From contig JAJFHA010000020.1 of the NCBI GenBank assembly GCA_021775875.1, positions 275,544 to 339,543 on the forward strand: 64,000 nucleotides of DNA, given 5' to 3'. Both the position numbers and the translations under genes were made by a program. A model generated the notes under the pieces. The model did not search any database. It saw only the letters and a list, made by a program, of their open reading frames with translations, and was not told the DNA's origin. This document shows positions 35,128 through 43,691 of the stretch, piece after piece; positions within the stretch are counted from its first letter, which is position 1, and every line of letters starts with the position of its first letter. The DNA comes from Hyphomicrobiales bacterium (GTDB lineage Bacteria > Pseudomonadota > Alphaproteobacteria > Rhizobiales > NORP267).

Positions 35128-37472
35128 TCTGCTGCTCCTGTTGCTTCCGCCGCGCGGGCTGCAGCAACCCTGTCCCGATGCTGCTTTTTGGATATTGCTT
35201 CAACCAGCCGGTCAGGCGTGACCGGTAATTCGGTGTAACGCAATCCGGTCGCATCATAGATCGCATTGACGAGCGCCGGGATGAAACTTGAAAGCGAACA
35301 TTCCCCGGCTTCCTTGGCACCAAAGGGGCCATTCGGGTCAATGCTCTCGACAATATAAGTGTGGATCGGTGGCGATTCCACAATCGACGGGACGCGGTAA
35401 TCCAGCATGTTGGTGAACATCGGCATACCATTTTTGTGGTATCTGGTTTCTTCACTCAGCGCCTGGCCCATGCCCATCCAGACGGAACCCTGGATTTGCC
35501 CTTCGACCGCGAGCGGGTTGATGGCATAGCCGCAATCATGCGCCACCCATACATTCTCCACCCTGACCTGTCCGGTATCGGGATCAACCGATACTTCAAC
35601 AGCTTGCGCCGAATACGAAAAGCCCATGGTGGATCCAACCGCACCGCCGCGATGTTTGCCGCCCTGAAATTCTGGCGGGCAGGTGAAGGTGCCCTTGACG
35701 GTAATCGTGCCGGTATCAACAAGCGCGGCCTCAACCACTTCCTGGAACGGCAGGCCTTCATCCTGGCCACCGGACACCCGAAACATCTCGTTGACGATCT
35801 CGATATCTTGCGGCCGGGCATCGAGTTTTGCCGACGCCGCAACCAGCAAAATATCGCGGAGATGGTTGGCCGCATCGATGGTGGCGTTGCCGACCATCAT
35901 GGTAACGCGGGATGAGTATGACCCATTGTCTTTCGGCGTAATGGCGCTGTCATTTGCGATGATCCTGACTTTGCGGATATCAAGTCCGCAAACTTCAGCA
36001 ACCGTCTGCGCCACAATTGTAGAAGATCCCTGGCCGATATCGGCAGCGCCGGTAAGCGCTGTGATACTGCCATCAAAATCCAGTTTCAGATTGACAACTG
36101 CGTGGGGTTCCCCGGTCCAGTTGACCGGCTTGGCGGCACCAGAAATATATTGCGAACAGGCAAAGCCGATGCCGCGTCCCGGTCCCAGTTGGCCGACTTT
36201 ATCTTTCCAGCCGGACTCAAGTTCGACCTTGTCGACACATTCATCCAGACCGTACGACATGATCTTGATGCCATTCATTGTATCGGTCGGCACCGTGAGC
36301 ATGTTCCTGCGACGCACTTCGAGCGGGTCGAGGCCAAGTTCTTCGGCCATTTCATCGAGCAGGCATTCAAATGCATGACGTGAATCAACTGTACCGTGGC
36401 CACGCATCGCACCGCTCGGCGGCACATTGGCGTTGACCCGGATGCCGTCATATTTGACTGCTGGAATATCGTAGATGCCTTGCAACAGCGCACCGGCATA
36501 AAGGATGGTCACGATACCATAGCCGGCATATGCGCCGCCGAGCTGCACCGCATTACAATAGGTCGCCGTCAAGTGACCGTCTTTGGTCATGCCGATTTTC
36601 ATGGTGATTTCGGTATAGGGCCGGGTGCGCGAAGTGAGGAAGGTTTCCTCTCGGTTCAGATGCATCGCGACTTTGCCCTTGGCGGCACGCGCCAGAATTC
36701 CGGCAATCAGTTCAAAATTCAAGGTTTCGGTACGGGTGCCAAAGCCGCCGCCGACAAATGGCTTGATGACCCTGATCTGGTTGCGCTCCAGTTCCATCGT
36801 ATGGGCCAGCATCAAATGCACATAATAGGGAACCTGCGAACAGGTACGGATTGTTAATTGCGCACGCTCATCGTCCCATTCCGCAAGGCTGGCATGGGGC
36901 TCCATATGGGTCTGGCAAATTTCGGCACATTTGAAAGTTTGCTCGCGCACCAGATCGGCTTTCTCGAACCCTTCTTCCACATCGCCAAATTCGTTATGCA
37001 CATCGCGCTCTATGTTGCCGGGCTTGTCGTCGTGAAGCAAAATTGCGTCATCCGCCAGCGCGTCTTTAATCGTGAAATAGGCCGGTAATTCTTTCACTTT
37101 CATTTTGATCAATGAAAGCGCCTTGCGCGCGGTCTTTTCATCAATCGCGGCAATTGCAGCTACCGGCTCGCCGTAATAACGGACCCGGTCGCGAGCCATC
37201 GGGTATTCATTGCGGGCAATGGGAATAATTCCGTAAGTGTGAGGGCAATCGTCGCCGGATACGATTGCAACAACGCCGTCAAGGGCACGGGCTGCGGTGA
37301 GGTCCAGTTCAAGAATTTCCGCATGGGCATACGGACTTCTGAAAATCACCCCGCATAGAGCGTCATTTGGGTAAAAATCAGCGGAGAATTGCGCCTGGCC
37401 GGTTACTTTCTCAACGCCGTCTACAAGCGGTGTCGGGACACCAATGGCGGTGCGGTCTATTGGTTTGTTCAT
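35124..37472 (-). CDS. hcrA: molybdenum hydroxylase large subunit (HcrA type)
   Basis: Mo-molybdopterin catalytic subunit, about 782 residues. Key features: GGGFGTR near residue 245 (cofactor contact), a SGAMRGHG stretch, and the active-site Glu region GPFGAKEAGECSL near the C-terminus. The frame continues 56 codons further up inside the 2Fe-2S gene, but the ATG at 37472 (MNKPIDRTAIG) overlaps that gene's stop by 4 bases and gives the family's normal N-terminus. Subunit sizes (782/326/161) resemble 4-hydroxybenzoyl-CoA reductase, which removes a phenolic hydroxyl from the CoA ester. Confidence 0.85.
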   Translation of the reverse strand: MNKPIDRTAIGVPTPLVDGVEKVTGQAQFSADFYPNDALCGVIFRSPYAHAEILELDLTAARALDGVVAIVSGDDCPHTYGIIPIARNEYPMARDRVRYYGEPVAAIAAIDEKTARKALSLIKMKVKELPAYFTIKDALADDAILLHDDKPGNIERDVHNEFGDVEEGFEKADLVREQTFKCAEICQTHMEPHASLAEWDDERAQLTIRTCSQVPYYVHLMLAHTMELERNQIRVIKPFVGGGFGTRTETLNFELIAGILARAAKGKVAMHLNREETFLTSRTRPYTEITMKIGMTKDGHLTATYCNAVQLGGAYAGYGIVTILYAGALLQGIYDIPAVKYDGIRVNANVPPSGAMRGHGTVDSRHAFECLLDEMAEELGLDPLEVRRRNMLTVPTDTMNGIKIMSYGLDECVDKVELESGWKDKVGQLGPGRGIGFACSQYISGAAKPVNWTGEPHAVVNLKLDFDGSITALTGAADIGQGSSTIVAQTVAEVCGLDIRKVRIIANDSAITPKDNGSYSSRVTMMVGNATIDAANHLRDILLVAASAKLDARPQDIEIVNEMFRVSGGQDEGLPFQEVVEAALVDTGTITVKGTFTCPPEFQGGKHRGGAVGSTMGFSYSAQAVEVSVDPDTGQVRVENVWVAHDCGYAINPLAVEGQIQGSVWMGMGQALSEETRYHKNGMPMFTNMLDYRVPSIVESPPIHTYIVESIDPNGPFGAKEAGECSLSSFIPALVNAIYDATGLRYTELPVTPDRLVEAISKKQHRDRVAAARAAEATGAAE

Positions 37473-37954
37473 GACAATTCCTCCGCCGCGGCTTGCACTG
37501 CTTCGATGATTTTGACGTAGCCCGTGCACCGGCAGATATTTCCGCCAAGGGCATCGCGAATTTCGTCTTCGCTGGGGCTGGAATTGCGTCGCAACAGGGC
37601 TTCTGAGGCCATGATCATACCCGGCGTACAATAGCCGCATTGGGAACCGAGTTTTTCATGGAAGCCGCGCTGAAGTGCTGACATTTTACCGTTGGTGGCA
37701 AGCGCTTCAATTGTCTCGACCGATTTCCCTTCGCATTCCGCCGCCAGTGTTATGCAGGATAACCGTGATTTACCATCTACCAAAACCGTGCACGCGCCGC
37801 ACTCACCGCCATCGCAGCCTTGCTTGGTGCCGATCAGGTCGCAGGTTTCACGCAGATAATCCAGTAACAGGATATTATCACCGACCGCATCATGCCGGAC
37901 CCGACCGTTCAGGGTCATGGACAGCAGGCGAGGGGCTTGCTCGGATGAACTCAT
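37469..37954 (-). CDS. hcrC: molybdenum hydroxylase 2Fe-2S subunit (HcrC type)
   Basis: Small subunit of 161 residues with two [2Fe-2S] clusters: a plant-ferredoxin-type site at Cys47, Cys52, Cys55 and Cys67, and the C-terminal helical site at Cys106, Cys109, Cys141 and Cys143 (CGYC ... CRC). All eight ligands are present. First gene of the C-A-B operon. Electrons would run between the Mo site and these clusters, and onward through the FAD/4Fe-4S subunit. Confidence 0.88.
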   Translation of the reverse strand: MSSSEQAPRLLSMTLNGRVRHDAVGDNILLLDYLRETCDLIGTKQGCDGGECGACTVLVDGKSRLSCITLAAECEGKSVETIEALATNGKMSALQRGFHEKLGSQCGYCTPGMIMASEALLRRNSSPSEDEIRDALGGNICRCTGYVKIIEAVQAAAEELS

Positions 37955-38198
37955 AGGCGAACTCTCCTGTTTCTACGAGGCGTCGTACTTCAAACTGTCT
38001 CTAGTCTTTTGCACGAAGATGTGTCCAGCCGATGGTACAATTGCTGGATAGGCTGACAAAAGCCCTTGAGGCAAAATACAGCCTCGTTGCAAAAAATAAT
38101 ATCTTCGCGGCGATCATAGCAGAAAATAACCGGAACTTGTGTTTCCTGATATCTTTCTACGAATTTTCGGGTCAGACACTTGATCTGGAAAGTACGGT

Positions 38199-39182
38199 TT
38201 AGCCGAACCTGGAAGCCCGGTCATGGGGGCTATTAAAATCAATCTCCGGTCCCATCGGGACAATGCCTGTCGGGTTGATGCTTTTATGGCTGGTATAATA
38301 ATGCTGGCGACAATGTTCCACGTCGCAAGTCTCTGAAACACCGGGATGCTGATAGATATCGCGCGTGTAATTCCACAAATTTGGATAATCCACGAGCCGC
38401 CGAATATTGCATTTGAAATGCCCTACATAAACTGGGTCAAATCTGAACAGCGTTGTGAACAGCCGGATATCGGCTTCGGTTAGACGGTTACCAACAAGGT
38501 AACGGCTCTTGCCAAGTCGCTTCTCCAGATCGTCCAAAGTTGCGAATAGATTGGTGACGGCTTCGTCGTAAGCCTCTTGCGAAGTCGCAAACCCGGATCG
38601 ATAAACCCCGTTATTCACATTTGCATATATAGGCTCGTTGACGGCATCGATCTGGTCCTTCAGCGTAGCCGGATAATAATCACCCTCTATCGCGCCAACT
38701 TCGTCAAATGCCGAATTGAACATGCGAATAATCTCAGATGATTCATTTGAAACCATAGTGTTTTGCGCCTTGTCCCAAAGCACCGGGACACTGGCCCGGC
38801 CGGTATAATCCGGGTCAGCGCGGGTATAGACTTGATACATGAAATCAGCGCTGCCAATCGGGTCTTTGATAACCCCTGAGCGGTCTTTGAATGTCCAACC
38901 ATTTTCTGCCATCAAAGGATGAACAATAGAGACCGAGATCATCTCTTTGAGGCCCTTGAGGGTCCGCATGATCAGGGTTCTGTGAGCCCACGGACAGGCA
39001 AGCGAAACATAAAGATGGTAGCGACCGCTTTCGGCCTTGAAACCGGACCGGCCTGATGATCCGGTAGATCCATCGGTGGTAACCCAGCTACGAAACGAAG
39101 TTTCTGCACGCTTGTATTGGCCGCTTTTTTGGGTAGAGACTGATCCTTGCTCAACCCATTTGCCGTCGACCAATTGTCCCAA
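38199..39182 (-). CDS. glutathionyl-hydroquinone reductase (Xi-class GST)
   Basis: A 327-residue protein of the YqjG/PcpF family. It has the catalytic Cys in CPWAHR (about residue 64), followed by the insert-rich thioredoxin domain and a helical C-terminal domain with RYLVGNRLTEADIRLFTTLFRFD. These enzymes reduce glutathionyl-hydroquinones with glutathione, protecting against quinones. It fits a genome that handles aromatics, but it has its own unit here; the 244-base spacer to the hcr genes shows no further gene. Confidence 0.88.
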   Translation of the reverse strand: MGQLVDGKWVEQGSVSTQKSGQYKRAETSFRSWVTTDGSTGSSGRSGFKAESGRYHLYVSLACPWAHRTLIMRTLKGLKEMISVSIVHPLMAENGWTFKDRSGVIKDPIGSADFMYQVYTRADPDYTGRASVPVLWDKAQNTMVSNESSEIIRMFNSAFDEVGAIEGDYYPATLKDQIDAVNEPIYANVNNGVYRSGFATSQEAYDEAVTNLFATLDDLEKRLGKSRYLVGNRLTEADIRLFTTLFRFDPVYVGHFKCNIRRLVDYPNLWNYTRDIYQHPGVSETCDVEHCRQHYYTSHKSINPTGIVPMGPEIDFNSPHDRASRFG

Positions 39183-39238
39183 TGCATTATCCTCTGTTCG
39201 TAGCCGGTTTTCGGGTTAAGTAGAGGAGCAGTCTAGGA

Positions 39239-39823
39239 TCAGGCCAGATCGTTGACCAGTGAAATGCGGATATTTTCCGGTACCGGCACAACATTGTGAT
39301 CGTAGTTTTCGTGGGAAATGCCCATTGCTATCGGCGCGCCGCTTTTGGCGGCTTCTGCCATCTCATCGGTCAACTCAAACCGGAGGAAATGCACGGAAGA
39401 GGTTTTCTCCGTGGTTTCCCGCTCCAGATCTTCGTTGGCGATGGGCGTAACTTTGCCCAGATCACCGACCTGAACCCATGTCGCGCGTTCAATCCCGATC
39501 AGCTTGGCCAGCATTTTCTGGCGCTCGTCCACATCTTCATATTCGATCATGAAGGTGGCTTTCCAGTTGCGGCCACTCGGGATCATGGGGTTGTAGGTGT
39601 CCAATTCTTCCTGAATGCCGTCAGCGGTGAAAATTTTCTCGATCCTGAGCATTTCCTGAATTTGGTACTGGACGGTTTTGAGATCTTCAAAATACAGCGT
39701 CGTGTTCGGACCGATGCCAACATGACGGGTTTTCTTGTGAGCCATAACCTCGGCGCGAAATGCACCGCGCTCATCTGAATAGGTTTCAAGCGACATCAGA
39801 TCGCTGCGGGTGAGATCAGTCAT
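39239..39823 (-). CDS. DUF3501 family protein
   Basis: A 194-residue cytoplasmic protein of unknown function (DUF3501). Notable conserved stretches are ITLEDL-like LTRSDLMSLETY, NTTLYFEDLKTVQYQIQEMLRIEKI and SVHFLRFEL. No cysteines for metal clusters. Its ATG overlaps the Fe-S oxidoreductase stop by one base (TGATG), and rubrerythrin is upstream; the three genes recur together in proteobacteria, implying one process linked to peroxide or Fe-S chemistry. Confidence 0.8.
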   Translation of the reverse strand: MTDLTRSDLMSLETYSDERGAFRAEVMAHKKTRHVGIGPNTTLYFEDLKTVQYQIQEMLRIEKIFTADGIQEELDTYNPMIPSGRNWKATFMIEYEDVDERQKMLAKLIGIERATWVQVGDLGKVTPIANEDLERETTEKTSSVHFLRFELTDEMAEAAKSGAPIAMGISHENYDHNVVPVPENIRISLVNDLA

Positions 39824-41214
39824 CAGTCTCGCTCCAGTCCATAGGCCATGCGTAACAGGGTGAGGGGGTGTTCAGGCTGTTTGCCGCTTTTCAGACTATT
39901 GGCAATGTGATGCCCGGCCATCGGGCAATCACTGCCATGATGATCGCAATCGCTCTCATCAACCTTGCGCACAACCGGGCGAACGATTTTCAGCGCCGCT
40001 GCCCGGTGTTCGGATTTCACGGCGTAAGTGCCGTCATGGCCTGAACAGCGCTCGATGATGGTGACCTCTGTATCTGGGATCAGCGACAGCATCTCAAACG
40101 TCTTGCGTCCCACATTCTGCACCCGCTGGTGACATGCTGCATGATAAGCAACTTTGCCAAGCGGGGACTTGAAATCTGTATTCAACAACCCTTCTTTGTG
40201 GCGCAATATCAGATATTCAAACGGGTCGAAAATCGCCGCTTTGACCTTCTGCACCGCTTCTTCATCAGGGAACATCAGCGGCAATTCCTGGCGAAACATC
40301 AGGGCGCACGAAGGCACCGGCATCAGGATATCAAAGCCCTCGTCAACCAGTTTTTCCAGCACTGGAATATTGGCGTTTTTTGCTGCCTCAACCGATTTGA
40401 GATCACCCAGTTCCAGCTTTGGCATGCCGCAACATTGCTCGCGCGGGGTGAGTGAAACGGGGATATTGTTATGTTCAAATACGGCCTTCAGATCAGCCCC
40501 GATACCGGGTTCAGAATAATTGCCGTAACACGTGGTGAACAGCGCAACTTTCCCCGTCGTGCCGTTTCCAGGCGTTGGGGTGATTGCGGAATTATTTCGG
40601 TTTTTCAGTCTCTTGCGCAGCGTATTTGAATCATATTCTGGCAACCATGCATCGGCCGCGACGGCGAAGGTTTTCTCCAGAGCCTTGCGCGCAAGGCCGG
40701 TCTTGTTGATAGTGTTTATGACCGTCGTGACGCCCGGAACGGTGGCGATCTTGCCAATCGCATCGGTGCTGGTCATAACCTTGTCGCGTAGCCCGACGCC
40801 GCTCTTTATGAAGTTCGCCGCCTTGGCCCGCAGCATCAAATGAGGGAAGTCAATATTCCATTCATGGGGCGGGGTGTACGGGCATTTGGTCATGTAACAA
40901 AGGTCGCAGAGATAACATTCATCAACGACCTTTTTGAAATCTTTTTTGTCAACCCCGTCCATCTCGAACGTGGGTGAATCGTCCACCAGATCAAATAGCG
41001 TCGGGAAGGCATTGCAGAGGGAAACACAGCGCCTGCATCCGTGGCAAAGGTCGAACACCCGCTCCAATTCTTTTTCCAGCAAAGCCTCGTCGTAGAAATC
41101 CGGGTTCTGCCAATCCAGCGGGTGCCGGGTCGGAGCTTGCAAATTGCCTTCGCGCGGTGCGTCTGCACGTGGCACATTTACACGGGGCGGATTTGAATTT
41201 GCGTTTTCAGACAT
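39823..41214 (-). CDS. Fe-S oxidoreductase (heterodisulfide-reductase-like, CCG domains)
   Basis: A 463-residue protein. The N-terminal ferredoxin part carries two [4Fe-4S] sites (CHGCRRCVSLC about residues 56-66 and CYLCDLCYMTKC about 98-109). The C-terminal half has two cysteine-rich CCG-type domains (EQCCGMPKLE and the later AYHAACHQR ... ERCSGHDG), as in HdrB, GlpC and LutA subunits that move electrons to quinone or disulfide acceptors. Residues 168-260 are the usual linker. Middle gene of the rubrerythrin - Fe-S - DUF3501 operon; its partner and substrate are unknown. Confidence 0.85.
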   Translation of the reverse strand: MSENANSNPPRVNVPRADAPREGNLQAPTRHPLDWQNPDFYDEALLEKELERVFDLCHGCRRCVSLCNAFPTLFDLVDDSPTFEMDGVDKKDFKKVVDECYLCDLCYMTKCPYTPPHEWNIDFPHLMLRAKAANFIKSGVGLRDKVMTSTDAIGKIATVPGVTTVINTINKTGLARKALEKTFAVAADAWLPEYDSNTLRKRLKNRNNSAITPTPGNGTTGKVALFTTCYGNYSEPGIGADLKAVFEHNNIPVSLTPREQCCGMPKLELGDLKSVEAAKNANIPVLEKLVDEGFDILMPVPSCALMFRQELPLMFPDEEAVQKVKAAIFDPFEYLILRHKEGLLNTDFKSPLGKVAYHAACHQRVQNVGRKTFEMLSLIPDTEVTIIERCSGHDGTYAVKSEHRAAALKIVRPVVRKVDESDCDHHGSDCPMAGHHIANSLKSGKQPEHPLTLLRMAYGLERD

Positions 41215-41311
41215 AACAATCCGTTCACCGGCAAGACCGGTCGAAGAAGCATGATTTCAAATAGGGTGCTGTGGCGGCCCAAATTGAATCGGGCCGCCGA
41301 TCAGCAAAAAT

Positions 41312-41728
41312 CTAGCCGAGTTCGTCGAGGGCTTTCTGGAACCGGTTGGCATGGCTCCGCTCGGCTTTTGCCAGCGTTTCGAACCAGTCAGCGATTTCAT
41401 CAAAACCTTCTTCACGCGCGGTCTTGGCCATGCCCGGATACATATCCGTATATTCATGGGTTTCACCGGCGATTGCCGTTTTCAGATTGTCGTCGGTCGC
41501 ACCAAAAACCATGCCGGTTGCCGGATCACCGCAAGCTTCGAGATATTCAAGATGCCCGTGGGCGTGGCCGGTTTCACCTTCCGCTGTGGAGCGGAACACT
41601 GAGGCGACATCATTGTGGCCTTCGATATCGGCTTTGCCTGCAAAATAGAGATACCGACGATTTGCCTGAGATTCCCCAGCAAATGCGTCCTTGAGACTTG
41701 TTTCGGTCTTGCTGCCTTTAAGATCCAT
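41312..41728 (-). CDS. rubrerythrin (ferritin-like, no rubredoxin tail)
   Basis: Di-iron peroxide-scavenging protein of 138 residues. The ferritin-like four-helix bundle shows the ligand motifs [10 protein letters not shown] (about 51-60) and the second-half Glu/His pairs [12 protein letters not shown] and [10 protein letters not shown]. The C-terminal rubredoxin domain of classical rubrerythrins is absent, so electrons must come from another protein, plausibly the Fe-S oxidoreductase 97 bases downstream. GGAAAGATC precedes the ATG. Confidence 0.88.
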   Translation of the reverse strand: MDLKGSKTETSLKDAFAGESQANRRYLYFAGKADIEGHNDVASVFRSTAEGETGHAHGHLEYLEACGDPATGMVFGATDDNLKTAIAGETHEYTDMYPGMAKTAREEGFDEIADWFETLAKAERSHANRFQKALDELG

Positions 41729-42081
41729 GATCTTTCCTCACTTTGTTCAATTTTTGAAGCCAGGGCCTTGGCCTAAATTCAGGCTTTTTATGCCCCAGTC
41801 TGGAACCATTATAAAACGATAAAATCTTGTGTGTTTAATCGGAAAAACCGATTACTTACAAGCGATCCCTCGGCAATATCATGTTTTGTAACAGCAGGAG
41901 CGTTGCCTCCGCATATCATGCCCGCTGGAACAATTTGCATTCTAACAATGTTGCTTACCAAAAATTCAGAGTGTTTCTCAGTTTTCGCCAGATAGCTCCA
42001 ATCGTGAACGAATTTTAGTAAATTTCGACTATCTTTCTCCCCAATCCGGAAACTGGACAAAAAATGCAGGGGTGCAGGAAG
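41729..42081. other. intergenic region upstream of rubrerythrin
   Basis: About 350 bases without a supported gene. It should contain the rubrerythrin promoter (minus strand) and that of the small secreted protein (plus strand). A structured segment, AAGCC..GGCCTTGGCC..GGCTTTTT (about 41757-41789), can fold on either strand. An 83-codon open frame on the minus strand (41809-42060) resembles nothing known to me and lacks a clear ribosome site. Confidence 0.5.
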
Positions 42082-42444
42082 ATGAATGTTTCAAAGAAAA
42101 TGACGAGTGCCGCAATTTTGGTTGCCAGCGTGTTGGCGACGATGCCAGCTTACGCGGCCGAGCAACCGCTGTCGGGCGAAGAATTGCAGGCGATGGTAAC
42201 TGATGTAGATATCGAATTTTCCGGGCGCGGCTTGTCCGGTGTTACCAGCTACCGCCTGGACGGTACCGCAACGACCAAATTGACAATTGGTTTCTCGGAT
42301 AGTGGCAATTGGTGGCTGGATGGTGATCAGGTTTGCACGCGTTGGGAGCGCTTTCGGCGCGGCGAAGCCTCATGCTTTACTGTTCACCCAAGCGAAGGCA
42401 ACACCTATCAGACCAGCTCCGGATTTACGATCCGCGCTCTTTAG
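42082..42444 (+). CDS. small secreted protein, unknown function
   Basis: About 120 residues. The start MNVSKKMTSAAILVASVLATMPAYA is a clear Sec signal peptide with an AYA cleavage site. The mature part (about 95 residues) has one disulfide-capable pair, QVCTRW and EASCFTV, in a W/T/S-rich beta-looking fold; secreted single-domain proteins with a CxRW...C pattern occur in many alphaproteobacteria. The ATG at 42082 has AGGGGT 8 bases upstream; 42064 is an alternative. Ends close to a fragment left by the IS6-associated rearrangement. Confidence 0.65.
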   Translation: MNVSKKMTSAAILVASVLATMPAYAAEQPLSGEELQAMVTDVDIEFSGRGLSGVTSYRLDGTATTKLTIGFSDSGNWWLDGDQVCTRWERFRRGEASCFTVHPSEGNTYQTSSGFTIRAL

Positions 42445-42470
42445 GGTTGATCGTAACGCTATTTTTTTGG

Positions 42471-42572
42471 TTAACCAGTATTCCCCAATGCCGCGATGAT
42501 ATCCTCACAAGTTGAGACATCGCCGCCATTGGTGACAATGCCAGCGCCACTGCGGCCAATTTCGGAGTGGCC
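42471..42572 (-). pseudogene. 3' end of a broken gene beside the left IS6 remnant
   Basis: On the minus strand, in a frame different from the transposase, a 33-codon stretch reads LGHSEIGRSGAGIVTN ... EDIIAALGNTG and then stops. It looks like normal protein sequence and begins exactly where IS6 similarity ends, so I read it as the C-terminus of a gene cut by the insertion or a later deletion. The family is not recognised. Confidence 0.4.
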
Positions 42573-42777
42573 CAGCACGCCTTTTTCTGATCTCGGAGGC
42601 GAATAACGGCCCAAACCTATTCCACCAGGCGCGTATGGTCACATTGCTTACCTCTATCCCACGTTCGTGAAGCAGGTTCTCTACATTTCGAAGCGAAAGT
42701 GGAAATCGTACATACATCATCACCGCCAAGCGGATAATCTCAGGGGAAGTCTTGAAATAGCGAAACGGATTTCTCAT
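42505..42777 (-). pseudogene. truncated IS6-family transposase
   Basis: Begins with the typical IS6 N-terminus (MRNPFRYFKTSPEIIRLAVMM, then the HTH with RNVENLLHERGIEVSNVT and WWNRFGPLFASEIRKRR). Similarity stops after about 68 residues, before any of the DDE catalytic residues; the remaining codons to the stop are out-of-frame neighbouring DNA. A full enzyme is about 230 residues, so this is inactive. Confidence 0.85.
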
Positions 42778-42835
42778 CCGACAACGCTATGAAATAACCC
42801 CTGCCGGCTCAAGGCATTTTTCCTCTGACAAAGCC
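42573..42835 (-). mobile_element. left IS6-family remnant with terminal inverted repeat
   Basis: Contains the first ~200 bases of the transposase gene plus the 58-base leader, ending at the IS tip GGCTTTGTC (read on the minus strand from 42835). The leader matches the right remnant at 45544-45619 with two differences over about 76 bases, in inverted orientation. The tip faces the cargo; the other end of the element is lost. Confidence 0.85.
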
Positions 42836-42947
42836 ATCCAGACTGATCGCCGAAAGCAAAAAATATGGAGAAACTTCATGAGTCATGACGCCCTCACATC
42901 GGCCATTCTGAAGGGTCAAAAATTAGTTCCCAGAACTGATCCGGGCT

Positions 42948-42953
42948 TATAAT
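42948..42953 (+). promoter_or_regulatory. possible -10 box for the cargo operon
   Basis: A perfect TATAAT lies 47 bases before the amidohydrolase ATG. The matching -35 region (around 42923-42930) is weak. It is inside the IS-bounded segment, so the cargo may carry its own promoter. Confidence 0.35.
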
Positions 42954-42999
42954 ATATTTGAACACCCTACTCACTATTACCAAGAGAGAGCACCCGAAA

Positions 43000-43677
43000 A
43001 TGGAACTTTCCGACCTAACCCCCCGCCAGTACTTTGAACAGGTCAAGGCAAATCCGGCCCGTGCCCGCTTCGGGTTTGGTAGCAAGGCTGCAATCATCAA
43101 CATCGACTTGCAGTGTGCTTACACCAAAGTCGATGAATTCAAGACAGCCTACGAAACCGACCCCAATCAATTGAACTACATCAATCAGATATCTGATCAG
43201 GCCCGCGAAAAAGGCATGCCCGTGGTCTGGACGCATGTTGGCTATATGGAATCAGGTGAGGATGCCGGTGTCTGGGGTACCCGCACCGACACACCGGATT
43301 CCTTGCAAAATATCAAGGTCGGCGCACGCCGATTTGAGTTTGATGACCGGATGCACATTGATCATGAACGCGATCCCATCTACGTCAAGCGGATGGCTTC
43401 GGCCTTCCACGAAACAGCGCTTCAATCCTTACTGGTTTGGCACAAAGTCGATACTCTAATTCTCATGGGAGGATCGACATCTGGATGTATCCGCGCCACC
43501 GCAGTCGATAGTTTGATGCGCGGCTACCGGACAATCGTCCCTGAAGAATGTGTAGCCGACAAACACGAGATACCCCACTTCGCCAACCTGGCCGATTTAA
43601 TGCTCAAGTATGCCGACGTGGTTCCCGTGGCAGAAGTGTTCGAGTTTCTGGAAACCTATCAAAAAACTGACGATTAA
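43000..43677 (+). CDS. isochorismatase-fold cysteine hydrolase (N-carbamoylsarcosine amidase-like)
   Basis: About 225 residues. The catalytic triad of the family is visible: Asp in INIDLQCAY, the Lys region FDDRMHIDHERDPIYVKR, and nucleophile Cys in GGSTSGCIRATAVDSLMRGY, which is closest to N-carbamoylsarcosine amidohydrolase and RutB-type enzymes. Open frame continues up to a TTG at 42958, but the ATG at 43000 with AGAGAGAG upstream is preferred. It heads a three-gene cargo operon; hydrolysis of a carbamoyl or amide group is likely, exact substrate unknown. Confidence 0.82.
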   Translation: MELSDLTPRQYFEQVKANPARARFGFGSKAAIINIDLQCAYTKVDEFKTAYETDPNQLNYINQISDQAREKGMPVVWTHVGYMESGEDAGVWGTRTDTPDSLQNIKVGARRFEFDDRMHIDHERDPIYVKRMASAFHETALQSLLVWHKVDTLILMGGSTSGCIRATAVDSLMRGYRTIVPEECVADKHEIPHFANLADLMLKYADVVPVAEVFEFLETYQKTDD

Positions 43678-43691
43678 AGGGGAAAGCCGTC

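Noticed and set aside
35683-36378. A 231-codon plus-strand frame inside hcrA
   Set aside because: Ser/Thr/Pro-rich shadow of the opposite coding strand, as are other long frames antisense to the hcr and RND genes.
41809-42060. An 83-codon minus-strand ORF upstream of rubrerythrin
   Set aside because: No family resemblance, no clear ribosome site, and position in a promoter region.
42878-42952. A 24-residue peptide (MSHDALTSAILKGQKLV...) ahead of the cargo operon
   Set aside because: It has an ATG and a nearby GGAG but overlaps the likely promoter, and no homology is recognised; may be a gene relic.
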